Positions 1 through 6,687 of a DNA stretch of 64,000 bases are shown piece by piece. Position 1 is the stretch's first letter. The number at the start of each line of letters is the position of its first letter. The stretch covers positions 1,240,001-1,304,000 of the forward strand of contig OY970329.1 in the NCBI GenBank assembly GCA_963717375.1, read 5' to 3'. Both the position numbers and the translations under genes were made by a program. The notes below the pieces were generated by a model, which saw nothing but the letters and a program-made list of their open reading frames with translations, was not told the origin of the DNA and searched no databases. The stretch comes from VRUE01 sp963717375 (GTDB taxonomy: Bacteria > Actinomycetota > Thermoleophilia > Solirubrobacterales > 70-9).

Positions 1-554
1 GACCACGATCCCGGTTCGAGACTGCAGGACTTGCTTTCCACCCGGGCGCAGAGCAGGCGGTCCTCGAGCGCGGGCTGGGCCGGCGAGAAGCCGGCGACGA
101 AATCGCGTGGAGTCACGTCCGTCGCCGACGCGGCGGCGAAAACGTCGAAGCCACCGCCCCAGTTGGCGACGCCGATCCGGTGCTCGATCCCGTCGTGCAG
201 GGTGTGCCACCAGGTGCCGCTGACCCGGGTGATGCCCGTCCCCGCCGGCGCGTCCCAGCGCCAGCGGGCGTAACGGGTGCCGGAGACCGTCGACTGCCCG
301 TCCTTGGTGAAGCTCTTCAAATGGGCGCCGTCGAAGGGATCGGCGCCGGGCGGCGTCGCGCAATAGGAGTCGGGGCGAAACTTCGCCCCGCCGGTCGAAT
401 CGGCCCAGCCGGCGTCGGCGCCCACATGCCAGCCGCACTGCACGACCGAGTATTTCCCCGCCGTCGCCTCCCTCGCCGCGAGCAGCAGTAGAGCCAACGC
501 CAAGGCCACCCCCATCGCAACCAGCCGTGCCAGACCACCACGCGTCCCCGACAT
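1..554 (-). CDS. Secreted Cys-containing protein, 3' end beyond window
   Basis: The frame starts at an ATG (554-552) and stays open to the window edge, giving about 184 residues without a stop. The N-terminus has an Arg-containing start and a Leu/Ala-rich hydrophobic stretch (residues about 8-27) ending near ATAGKYSV, which fits a Sec signal peptide. The mature part has paired cysteines (QCGWHVG, DSYCATPP, LLCARVESKSC) and many Trp/Gly residues, resembling secreted beta-rich domain proteins common in soil actinobacteria. No catalytic motif is recognisable. It is divergent from the Mrp gene, about 110 bp away. The function is unknown and the C-terminus is not visible. Confidence 0.7.
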   Translation of the reverse strand, partial: MSGTRGGLARLVAMGVALALALLLLAAREATAGKYSVVQCGWHVGADAGWADSTGGAKFRPDSYCATPPGADPFDGAHLKSFTKDGQSTVSGTRYARWRWDAPAGTGITRVSGTWWHTLHDGIEHRIGVANWGGGFDVFAAASATDVTPRDFVAGFSPAQPALEDRLLCARVESKSCSLEPGSW

Positions 555-663
555 GAACCCTCCTTTGCTCGACGGCATCTGGAGGGCTAAGGGCGCGGTG
601 GCGAAATCTCTCCCCCCTGTCCGCATAGAGCGGCCGGGGTGCCGCGGGAGCGCCTTTGCGAGA

Positions 664-1824
664 ATGGCGTCAATGTCACTTCCCACGCAGGATCAGATAA
701 CCGAGAAGCTGCGCGCCGTGATCGATCCCGAGCTGCGCCGCTCGATCGTCGAGCTGGGCATGGTGCGCTCGATCGAGGTCAAGGACGACGGCCGGGTCGA
801 TGTCGTGGTCTCCCTGACCACGGCGGGCTGCCCGATCCGCTCCCACTTCGAAGACGCCGTTGCCAAACAGGTCTCCGAGCTGGACGGAGTGACCGCGGTC
901 GCGGTCGGTTTCGACGTGCTCTCCGACGAGGAGAAAGGCGCCCTACAGCAAACGCTCGGCCGCGGCAAGCTGCCGGCCGGCGCCCTGGCTCAGGTCAAAA
1001 ACGTGATCTGCGTCGCCTCAGGCAAGGGCGGCGTCGGCAAGTCGACGATGACCGCCAACCTGGCAGCGGCATTGAGTGCCGAAGGCCACGCGGCTGGGGC
1101 GCTCGACTGCGACGTCTACGGCTACTCGATCCCGCGCATGCTCGGCGTCAACCGCAAGCCCGAGGTCAACGGCGAGCGCAAGATCCTGCCGCTGGAGGCT
1201 GCGGGTGGGGTCAAGGTGATGTCGATCGGTTTCTTCGTCGAGGAGAACTCCGCCGTGGTCTGGCGCGGGCCGATGCTGCATAAGGCGATCCAGCAGTTCC
1301 TCGAGGATGTCGCCTGGGGCGAGCTGGAGTACCTGCTGCTCGACCTGCCGCCGGGAACCGGCGACGTCTCGATGACACTCGCCCAGCTCCTCCCCCAGGC
1401 CAAGTTCCTGATCGTGACCACGCCGCAACCGGCGGCGCAGACCGTCGCCAAGCGCGGCGCCGATATGGCGGCCAAGTTCGACCTCGAGTTGCTCGGCGCG
1501 ATCGAGAACATGTCCGGCTTCACCACTCCCGACGGCGAGCGCTTCACGATCTTCGGCGAGGGCGGCGGTCAGTTGCTCGCCGACGAACTCGACATCCCGC
1601 TGCTCGGCAAGGTGCCGCTCTCCGAGGCCCTGCGCGAACACGCCGACGCCGGCACGCCCCTGGTCACCGCAGAACCCGACGCGCCGGCCTCGCAGGCGAT
1701 CCGGCAAGCGGCACGCGGCATTGTCGCCACGACGCCTCAGGAGCTTCCCGTCCTGCAGGCAGTGCCGGCGATGGCCGAACCGCCGCCGGTCGGCGGCATC
1801 CCGCTCCCCGTAGTTCAGGGCTGA
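664..1824 (+). CDS. mrp: Mrp/ApbC family P-loop ATPase (Fe-S cluster carrier)
   Basis: Predicted cytoplasmic ATPase that carries or transfers Fe-S clusters. An N-terminal MIP18/DUF59 domain (about residues 5-85, with the TTAGCPIRSHF motif) precedes a ParA/MinD-like domain with a deviant Walker A GKGGVGKST near residue 119, CDVYGYSIPRML, and a DLPPGTGD switch. The frame extends upstream to 553, but the DUF59 homology begins just after the ATGs at 664 and 673, so 664 is chosen. The usual CxxC pair of Mrp proteins, expected after ENMSGF, is replaced by TTPDGERF, so cluster binding by the classical dimer-bridging cysteines is doubtful. The family call is secure; the exact role is not. Confidence 0.93.
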   Translation: MASMSLPTQDQITEKLRAVIDPELRRSIVELGMVRSIEVKDDGRVDVVVSLTTAGCPIRSHFEDAVAKQVSELDGVTAVAVGFDVLSDEEKGALQQTLGRGKLPAGALAQVKNVICVASGKGGVGKSTMTANLAAALSAEGHAAGALDCDVYGYSIPRMLGVNRKPEVNGERKILPLEAAGGVKVMSIGFFVEENSAVVWRGPMLHKAIQQFLEDVAWGELEYLLLDLPPGTGDVSMTLAQLLPQAKFLIVTTPQPAAQTVAKRGADMAAKFDLELLGAIENMSGFTTPDGERFTIFGEGGGQLLADELDIPLLGKVPLSEALREHADAGTPLVTAEPDAPASQAIRQAARGIVATTPQELPVLQAVPAMAEPPPVGGIPLPVVQG

Positions 1825-1825
1825 T

Positions 1826-1850
1826 GCGGGCGGCCGCCGTGGCCGCCCGC
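1826..1850. terminator. Hairpin between convergent genes
   Basis: Perfect 10-bp stem (1826-1835 with 1841-1850) around a 5-nt loop, two bases after the mrp stop and just before the end of the convergent DUF5996 gene. There is no T-run, which is usual in such GC-rich DNA. It probably acts in both directions. Confidence 0.6.
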
Positions 1851-1872
1851 TAGTAGAGAAGCGAACCGCACC

Positions 1873-2799
1873 TCAGACGACCGGTGGCGGAGTCCCTTCG
1901 GCGCTTGCGGCGAGGTTCTCGTCCCAGCCGCAGACCATGCAGGCATGGCGAAAAGCCGACTGGGCGAACCCGAGCGCGAAGGCGTGCGGATCCTCGCTCG
2001 CGCAGACGTCGTCCCAGTCGAGGATGTACTCGCCAAGCCCGCCGTCCCAGCGGGCAGGTTCCGGCGTCAGGGTCCCGCCCTCGAACTCCGGCGGCGCGGG
2101 GTGCGCGTAGGCGTAGAACGCGGCCTTCCCGTAGCGCCCGTCACCGGGCCACCAGCCGATCGCGACCTCCTGAGAGTCCATCGCGTTGCGCATGATGAAG
2201 TCGTCCGACGGCGGCTCGGCCGGCAGTCCCGAGAAGAGGCTGACGGCGAGGTCGAAGGATCCCCACCAGGCGTTCACCGGGGTCGAGCGGCCGCGGAACG
2301 GCGCCCGGAAAGCGGCTAGGACGAGAGCGGCCTGGGTTGCGGCGGCGAAGTAGTCACTGACCTGATCGACGTCGTAGGTCGCGTGCTCGTCGTCCTCGTC
2401 GAGCGGCACACTCCACGAGACCTCCTGCGGCGCCGGGTCGATCTCGACCGGACCCACCAGCTCGCCCAGCCGCGCCAGCAGCTCGCGCGTAACGGTGCCC
2501 ACGGCGCGGTTGGGAGCGAGCGCGATGCTCGCGGTGCACCCATCGCTGCGCTCGACGACCGCCTCGTGCTTGCGAAGGTCGAGGGCGACGACGAGAGCGC
2601 CCGAGCGATCGGGGGCCGGCAGCGGAGCCGTCTCCCAACCCCGCGCGGTCAATCGCAGCGCGGCGTGCTGGAGCTGCGGCTCGGGCGGTGCCAGCTCCGC
2701 GGCCAGCTTGCCGAGGACCTGGGTGTGGGCGTGAAGCGTGTCGCAGGTATCGCGCCAGTCTTCGTATGAGACCGACGGACTGCGAGCGGAAGACATCAT
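1873..2799 (-). CDS. DUF5996 family protein
   Basis: A 308-residue soluble protein with the start pattern of DUF5996 (YEDWRDTCDTLHAHTQVLGKLAAEL, then LRLTARGWETAPLP). It shares with that family conserved Trp-rich segments such as NAWWGSFDLAVSLFSG and a C-terminal LGEYILDWDDV. No enzymatic function is established for the family as far as I know, and no catalytic motif or membrane segment is visible. It stands alone: convergent to mrp, with the 2.8-3.1 kb non-coding stretch upstream. Confidence 0.8.
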   Translation of the reverse strand: MMSSARSPSVSYEDWRDTCDTLHAHTQVLGKLAAELAPPEPQLQHAALRLTARGWETAPLPAPDRSGALVVALDLRKHEAVVERSDGCTASIALAPNRAVGTVTRELLARLGELVGPVEIDPAPQEVSWSVPLDEDDEHATYDVDQVSDYFAAATQAALVLAAFRAPFRGRSTPVNAWWGSFDLAVSLFSGLPAEPPSDDFIMRNAMDSQEVAIGWWPGDGRYGKAAFYAYAHPAPPEFEGGTLTPEPARWDGGLGEYILDWDDVCASEDPHAFALGFAQSAFRHACMVCGWDENLAASAEGTPPPVV

Positions 2800-2838
2800 C
2801 GACCCACGGTAGCGCCCAAGCGCCGTGGGAACCTCAGG

Positions 2839-2872
2839 CTCGGTTGCGACGCAAACCTCCGCCGCAACCGAG
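2839..2872. other. Inverted repeat upstream of DUF5996 gene
   Basis: Perfect 10-bp arms (2839-2848 and 2863-2872) separated by 14 nt, 40 bp upstream of the DUF5996 start. It could be an operator or transcript hairpin. The segment CGGTTGCGACG inside it recurs at 5223, upstream of the second direct-repeat copy. Confidence 0.4.
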
Positions 2873-2892
2873 AAGCCGCCTCAGGCTGCCGA

Positions 2893-2923
2893 CTTGCTCT
2901 TGCATCAATTGTTCGGCCCGATC
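2893..2923 (+). repeat. 31-bp direct repeat, copy 1
   Basis: A 24-bp exact match (2893-2916) to 5294-5317, extending to 31 bp with a single mismatch (the C/G in TTCGGsCCGATC). Both copies have the same orientation and stand 2401 bp apart, bracketing the micro-ORF/ArsR island. It may be an attachment-site-like duplication, or two members of a dispersed repeat. No recombinase is present between the copies. Confidence 0.75.
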
Positions 2924-3161
2924 CCGCTAACTGGTCAGACGTAGACGGCGCAGCAGCGATGCGAAGCAGGCGACCCGGCAACTAACGGCAGGCCTCGCCC
3001 TACCCTTATTTGTTTGGGCCGATTGCCGTAGGCGACGAATCGGCTGCCGCGAGCCGAGGGCTAAGCCAGCGCTGCGACTCGCTGCTCTTGACCTTCTTGA
3101 GACCAACCGGGTGAATGGAGCTGGACAGGACCTGGCGCACCGTCAAGCCCCGCCCTACGCC
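2924..3161. other. Non-coding stretch with a small hairpin
   Basis: No convincing gene is visible on either strand. It contains a 7-bp inverted repeat (GCCGATT 3018-3024, AATCGGC 3038-3044) with a nested 3-bp stem, downstream of the minus-strand micro-ORFs. The part near 3121 (CTGGACAGGAC) matches the sequence near 3245 and belongs to the local duplication. Confidence 0.4.
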
Positions 3162-3221
3162 TCATCGGTTCTTGAAGGTGGACAGCAGTGGAGCCACTAT
3201 CGGGCACGGCTTGATCGTCAT
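3162..3221 (-). CDS. Tandem 19-aa micro-ORF, copy A
   Basis: Encodes MTIKPCPIVAPLLSTFKNR followed by TGA. A near-perfect Shine-Dalgarno AAAGGAGG (3234-3227) lies 5 nt before the ATG. The sequence is 55/60 identical to copy B. The conserved block runs almost exactly from start to stop codon, and the amino-acid changes are conservative (L/M, T/S, N/S). The peptide has no signal sequence. It has a central Pro/hydrophobic stretch, one Cys and basic ends. Function is unknown: signalling peptide, leader peptide or small toxin are possibilities. The same DNA read on the plus strand lies within a 104-codon frame (3115-3429), which lacks a good ribosome binding site. Confidence 0.55.
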   Translation of the reverse strand: MTIKPCPIVAPLLSTFKNR

Positions 3222-3249
3222 TGCATCCTCCTTTCCCTTTGGCGCTGGA

Positions 3250-3285
3250 CAGGACTTGGCGGTCGTCAGCCCTCGCCAAGTCCTG
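3250..3285. terminator. Hairpin between the two micro-ORFs
   Basis: Perfect 12-bp stem (3250-3261 with 3274-3285) with a 12-nt loop, immediately downstream of micro-ORF B and upstream of the ribosome binding site of A. No U-tract follows, so it could be a weak terminator, an attenuator or a processing site that sets the ratio of the two peptides. The equivalent position after copy A has diverged and no longer forms the stem. Confidence 0.5.
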
Positions 3286-3296
3286 CCCCGCGTCAC

Positions 3297-3356
3297 TCAT
3301 CGACTCTTGAAGCTGGACATCAGCGGAGCCACTATCGGGCACGGCTTGATCGTCAT
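3297..3356 (-). CDS. Tandem 19-aa micro-ORF, copy B
   Basis: Encodes MTIKPCPIVAPLMSSFKSR followed by TGA, 135 bp upstream of copy A on the same strand. A purine-rich ribosome binding region (GGGAGGGGGTGA, 3372-3361) precedes the ATG. The first 12 residues are identical to copy A and 16 of 19 residues match overall. The AT-rich region 3361-3430 just upstream is the natural promoter candidate, shared divergently with the ArsR-type gene. No homologue is recognised. That this is translated is inferred from the two ribosome binding sites and the start-to-stop conservation. Confidence 0.55.
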   Translation of the reverse strand: MTIKPCPIVAPLMSSFKSR

Positions 3357-3537
3357 CGTCTCACCCCCTCCCAATACCAAAAATCTTCTTGATTACTTAA
3401 AGAAGATTAGAGCAATCGAAAAGAATTAGAACGGGGCAGCGGGTTTGCGGCTAATTTTCAGTCGCAAACCAACCAGCCCGTGGCAATGAGATTTGGGCGA
3501 AGTGCCTGCCGCGGGCCAGAAAAAGAGGAGCAGGGGC
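3357..3537. promoter_or_regulatory. AT-rich divergent promoter with inverted repeat
   Basis: The region between the minus-strand micro-ORFs and the plus-strand ArsR-type gene is visibly AT-rich (about 3378-3430) in an otherwise very GC-rich window. It contains a perfect 9-bp inverted repeat, AATCTTCTT (3382-3390) and AAGAAGATT (3400-3408), with a 9-nt spacer, suitable for a dimeric winged-helix regulator. The ribosome binding site AGGAG (3526-3530) of the downstream gene is also here. Exact -35/-10 boxes could not be assigned. Confidence 0.5.
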
Positions 3538-4269
3538 GTGACGGCAAAACAGAAGCCGAGCAGGGAATCGACAAAAAAGACGCCGAAGAAGAAGGGGAAG
3601 GAGAAACTCTCCCTTCAGATGAAGCTCCTCAAGTCGTTGGCTCACCCCCTTCGGGTCGCGATCCTTGACCTCATGAACGCTGGGGAATGGAGTCCCAACG
3701 AACTTAAGAAAGCGCTCGGAGAGGGACTAAGTCAGGTCAGCTACCACGTCAAAGTCCTCAAGGACTTCGGAATGATCGAGCTGACCAGGACCGAGCCGCG
3801 CCGGGGGGCGGTGGAGCACTACTACAGGGCAACCGAGCGAGCCTTCGTTCCCTCCGGCATCGCAAGCGATATCCCCAAGGTGGCGCAGCGCATCATCGGG
3901 AACGGTTTTCTGGAGAACATCGAGCGGGACGTGGGCGATTCGCTCAAGGCAGGCACGTTCTATGACCGCGACGATTGGCACGTCGGCTGGATACCTGCGG
4001 ATCTCGATGGCCAAGGCCGCCAAGACGCCGAGAAGTTGGCGGATCAGTTCATTGAAGACTTTCTGAAAATCGAGATGGAATCGGCAACGCGGCGCGCTGC
4101 CGATGAGGGCGAGGGCGAGCACATTTCGACTAGCGCGGTCCTCTTAGTGTTCGGCTCGAAGGACGGCAAGATGGCGAACGTGCCAGCTTGGAAGACCGGT
4201 CGCGAGCACAAGAACGCGAGCGGAAAACCCGTGCTCTCGAAACAGCGAACGAAGAAGATTAAGCCATAA
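3538..4269 (+). CDS. ArsR-like winged-helix regulator, Lys-rich
   Basis: A predicted DNA-binding protein of 243 residues. After a Lys/Ser-rich tail (about residues 1-25) comes an ArsR/HTH_20-type winged helix (MKLLKSLAHPLRVAILDLM, then LSQVSYHVKVLKDFGMIEL and the RRGAVEHYYRA wing). The C-terminal half is an uncharacterised helical region with a basic end. GTG 3538 is chosen because AGGAG lies 7 nt upstream; a TTG at 3493 in the same frame has no ribosome binding site. Lysine and AAA/AAG codons are far more frequent than in its neighbours, suggesting recent transfer. It is divergent from the micro-ORFs and is their likely regulator, by inference from position only. Confidence 0.8.
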   Translation: MTAKQKPSRESTKKTPKKKGKEKLSLQMKLLKSLAHPLRVAILDLMNAGEWSPNELKKALGEGLSQVSYHVKVLKDFGMIELTRTEPRRGAVEHYYRATERAFVPSGIASDIPKVAQRIIGNGFLENIERDVGDSLKAGTFYDRDDWHVGWIPADLDGQGRQDAEKLADQFIEDFLKIEMESATRRAADEGEGEHISTSAVLLVFGSKDGKMANVPAWKTGREHKNASGKPVLSKQRTKKIKP

Positions 4270-4283
4270 ATGAGGCTGAAAAT

Positions 4284-4306
4284 CTCCTGAGCGCAGGAGT
4301 CTTTTT
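4284..4306 (+). terminator. Intrinsic terminator of the ArsR-like gene
   Basis: CTCCTG (4284-4289), loop AGCG, CAGGAG (4294-4299), then TCTTTTT. This is the only classical T-tailed terminator noticed in the window, 15 nt after the stop codon. Its style differs from the GC-rich hairpins elsewhere. Confidence 0.8.
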
Positions 4307-4337
4307 CAACATTACTTCGCATCTAGCATCGCCGCCG

Positions 4338-4459
4338 TACCGAGCGTTGGGCCTAAGGAGTAGTCGTCAGCACGAATGCTCCTCGCGTGGACGCTCGGTA
4401 CTTGCTCGATTGAACGGGGAGGGCGGTGTTTTCGCATGCGCCGCCCTCCCCAAAACACC
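4338..4459 (+). ncRNA. Structured leader or RNA element
   Basis: Dense inverted repeats lie in the 200 nt between the terminator and the next small gene. TACCGAGCGT (4338-4347) pairs with ACGCTCGGTA (4391-4400), with a weak AGGAG/CTCCT pair inside. An 11-bp stem forms from 4416-4426 and 4441-4451. GGTGTTTT (4425-4432) can pair instead with AAAACACC (4452-4459), which shares bases with that stem, so the two hairpins compete. The last arm ends directly before the AAGGG ribosome binding site (4460-4464) of the 4472 gene. This could be a riboregulatory leader or a small RNA. It matches no family I recognise. Confidence 0.4.
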
Positions 4460-4471
4460 AAGGGCCGCCAA

Positions 4472-4663
4472 ATGTCAGACAGCCACAACGCCCTAGTTGT
4501 TCCGACGCTAGACAGCTATGTCGTGTCCTGCTCATGCGGGTGGGTCGGCGCGAGTCACGGCAGCCCGGAGCCGGCCGAACGGGAAGCCAGGGACCACGAA
4601 GCGAATCCCGGCTCGAACAGCAACGGCCTACGGCAGTCCTCGCCCGCCGACGACAGGAGATAA
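4472..4663 (+). CDS. Small CxCGW-motif protein, phage-like
   Basis: A 63-residue protein starting MSDSHNALVV. It carries SCSCGWVGASHG, then a Glu-rich segment and RDHEANPG. Short proteins with a CxCGW motif plus a downstream His are often seen in actinobacterial phages and mobile elements and are probably metal-binding. Their function is not established. The start is fixed by AAGGG 7 nt upstream. The frame runs further up to 4376, but that part overlaps the structured leader. The stop lies 5 nt before the next gene. Confidence 0.55.
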   Translation: MSDSHNALVVPTLDSYVVSCSCGWVGASHGSPEPAEREARDHEANPGSNSNGLRQSSPADDRR

Positions 4664-4668
4664 GGACC

Positions 4669-4884
4669 GTGGACGGCCTATCGGACCGCCATTCCCCCGC
4701 CTTCTACGGGCTGGTGATAGCGCTGAGCATCGTCGTCAGCTTCATCGCAGGATGGTTGGTTGAATGGGCAGCCGGTGGACTCGATACCGCCGTTGCCTAC
4801 GGCCTGAGCGCCGCCATCGGGTTGACGGTCGGATGGAAGGCAGCGGCCTGGTGGGATGCTCGCGTCCCACCGAAAAGTAGCTAG
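4669..4884 (+). CDS. Small two-segment membrane protein
   Basis: A 71-residue frame from GTG 4669, whose ribosome binding site AGGAGA overlaps the stop codon of the preceding gene, so the two are probably translated together. Two hydrophobic segments (FYGLVIALSIVVSFIAGWLV and AVAYGLSAAIGLTVGW) are separated by a short acidic/Gly turn, giving a hairpin membrane protein with both ends on the same side. Holin-like or toxin-like architecture is possible, but no family is recognised. The same frame is open further upstream; the GTG is chosen on the ribosome binding site. Confidence 0.6.
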   Translation: MDGLSDRHSPAFYGLVIALSIVVSFIAGWLVEWAAGGLDTAVAYGLSAAIGLTVGWKAAAWWDARVPPKSS

Positions 4885-4891
4885 GGAGGGC

Positions 4892-4934
4892 GCACCGCTC
4901 CGGCATATTCATCCCCCTCCTGCCGGGGCGGTGC
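4892..4934 (+). terminator. Hairpin after the small-gene pair
   Basis: A 12-bp stem (4892-4903 with 4923-4934, one G-U pair) with a 19-nt loop, 8 nt after the stop of the small membrane protein. No T-run follows. It probably ends the two-gene transcript. Confidence 0.55.
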
Positions 4935-5555
4935 AGCCGCAATGACGACTCGCCTTGATCCCCCCGACCTACCCGCCAAGCCAGCGCCGCGAGAGTGCTT
5001 GTCAAGGGCACGCAGCGCCCGGCCCCCGCAGGGGTTGACCGGCGCGAGCGGGGTGCTTCAATCGCCGGGGTCGGGGGCGCTCAAAGCCCGATGCCGAGGC
5101 CCCGCTCGATGCTCCTCGTCCTCTGCTTGGTCTTGGCTCCATCACGGGATACCGGCGCAAACGCACGTCGAGCTGATCGGCACCCGCTGGCTCGAGCCGC
5201 TTGTCAGCGAGCAGGCCGTAGCCGGTTGCGACGAGAAGCTACGCCCGGTACTCGCCCGAAAACCGAACAAGCGGCGAACAATTACGGCGAAGCCTTGCTC
5301 TTGCATCAATTGTTCGGGCCGATCGCCCTACACCGCGATCCGTCGCCGCTTGAACCCCAGACCTCTGAATGACGCCAGCGCCCTTGCTACGGCGACGGCG
5401 ATGCGGCAAAGGCAGCGAGGATCAGGAAAGGGCGACAGTCCACGGGCGCGGCGTGCGGGCTGCAAGCATCAAATTTCCAATAAAGTTTCCTGCGGATGGA
5501 GGCACACGTCCCGCCGGACGAGCAACGCCCTGGTACGTGTCAAGGCTCCGGTTTG
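4935..5555. other. About 620 bp without a convincing gene
   Basis: Overlapping frames are open here on the plus strand (for example 5091-5372, whose first 25 residues look weakly like a signal peptide). None has a good ribosome binding site or a recognisable domain, and the compositions are Arg/Pro-rich like off-frame translations. The region contains direct-repeat copy 2 (5294-5324) and the CGGTTGCGACG motif at 5223 that also occurs near copy 1. It could hold a decayed gene. Confidence 0.4.
5294..5324 (+). repeat. 31-bp direct repeat, copy 2
   Basis: Second copy of the repeat at 2893-2923, in the same orientation, 30 of 31 positions equal. It marks the right border of the atypical island. 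Confidence 0.75.
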
Positions 5556-6215
5556 ATGCCCGCAGCTCATGAGTTCGGCCGTTGGCGCCTCGCCTGCTTT
5601 GACCTCGACGGAACCCTCGTCCACGGCACCAGCGTCAGCCAGCACCTGGCAGACCGCTTCGGCCAGAGTGAGCAGATGGCAGAGCTTGAGCGCCGCTACA
5701 CGTCTGGCGAAATCTCCAATTCGGTGGTCGCCGAGGAGCAGGCCCGCAACTATCGCGACATTCCCCTCCCGCAAGTTGTCGCGAAACTCAGCGACATCGC
5801 CTGTATCGAGGGGATCGACTCGACGCTCGCAGCTTTGCGCGAGCGAGAGATTGAGTCGCTGCTAGGCACCGTGACATGGAGCTTCGCCGCTGAGGAGTTT
5901 CGCCGCCGACACGGGTTCGCCGCCGTATCCGGAACGGAGATCGAACTCGACCCAGACGGCATCCCCACCGGGAAGGTCAAGCGCCATTTCGACGAGTGGG
6001 ACAAGCTGGAGTTCGTCCGCTCTTACTGCGAGGCGAACAGCATCGACCTCGCCGCTTGCATCGCTATCGGCGATTCGCGGTCGGACATCCCGCTCTTTGA
6101 AGCAGCAGGCTTCTCGATTGCGCTCAATGCGACGCCCCAGGCTCGCGAAGCAGCTTCAGTTGCCCTCGACACCCGGGACTTGACCGAAGTTCTCGACTTC
6201 ATCCCTTGGGAGTAA
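5556..6215 (+). CDS. HAD-superfamily phosphatase (SerB/HAD-IB-like)
   Basis: A 219-residue cytoplasmic hydrolase, presumably a phosphomonoesterase. Motif I is CFDLDGTLV (nucleophile Asp near residue 14), a helical cap follows (QHLADRF to ARNYRDI), then TVTWSFAAEEF around motif II, a Lys in GKVKRHFDEWDK, and motif IV AIGDSRSDIPLFEAAG. The layout matches phosphoserine-phosphatase-like HAD-IB proteins, but the substrate cannot be told. ATG 5556 puts motif I in the usual position; the frame extends to 5496 without homology. It is convergent with the ferredoxin gene, 35 bp apart. Confidence 0.85.
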   Translation: MPAAHEFGRWRLACFDLDGTLVHGTSVSQHLADRFGQSEQMAELERRYTSGEISNSVVAEEQARNYRDIPLPQVVAKLSDIACIEGIDSTLAALREREIESLLGTVTWSFAAEEFRRRHGFAAVSGTEIELDPDGIPTGKVKRHFDEWDKLEFVRSYCEANSIDLAACIAIGDSRSDIPLFEAAGFSIALNATPQAREAASVALDTRDLTEVLDFIPWE

Positions 6216-6250
6216 AGAGACTTAGCGTCGGGCTTCGCAGACAACTAACC

Positions 6251-6523
6251 TCAGGCTGCGCTCTTGCTCTTGTAGTAGTTCGCGTTGATCTCCGCGTATT
6301 TGGCCCACTCGGCCGGAAGCTGGTCCTCGGCGAAGCAAGCGTCGACCGGGCAAGCCTCGACGCAGGCGTCACAGTCGATGCACTCGTCCGGGTCGATGTA
6401 GAGCATCTCGACCGAGTCGTAGTCGGGCTCGTCGGGCGTCGGGTGGATGCAGTCGACGGGACAGACCTCGACGCACGAGTTGTCCTTGGTGCCGATGCAC
6501 GGCTCGGCGATGACATAGGTCAT
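6251..6523 (-). CDS. fdxA: 7Fe ferredoxin (3Fe-4S/4Fe-4S)
   Basis: A 90-residue electron carrier starting MTYVIAEPCIGTKDNSC. It has the seven-iron pattern with an 8-residue gap between the first two cysteines and then CVEVCPVDC, followed by CIDCDACVEACPVDAC for the second cluster. The C-terminal extension (PAEWAKYAEINANYY) is typical of actinobacterial FdxA proteins that serve P450s and other oxidoreductases. AGGAG lies about 10 nt before the ATG. The partner enzyme is not in the window. Confidence 0.93.
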   Translation of the reverse strand: MTYVIAEPCIGTKDNSCVEVCPVDCIHPTPDEPDYDSVEMLYIDPDECIDCDACVEACPVDACFAEDQLPAEWAKYAEINANYYKSKSAA

Positions 6524-6687
6524 TCGAGAAGTTCTCCTGGGTCGTCTTTTCGGTGCGGCGGAGGCTCGCAGGCCCCCACCAAAGCGCGGACGCACATTTT
6601 AGGGATATGGGCGGCAGGTGCGGGGCGAGCGGTGGAAATTCGTGCAGGGGAGCCAGTCCGTGTCCATCTCCTGGATATCGTTGCCGG

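Noticed and set aside
3115..3429. Plus-strand 104-codon frame over the tandem repeat
   Set aside because: No good ribosome binding site, and the repeat boundaries coincide with the start and stop of the minus-strand micro-ORFs. It remains the main alternative reading and is named as such in the finding.
4942..5556. Open 204-codon frame upstream of the HAD gene
   Set aside because: Arg/Ser-rich composition, no ribosome binding site, no recognisable domain, and it overlaps other equally open frames.
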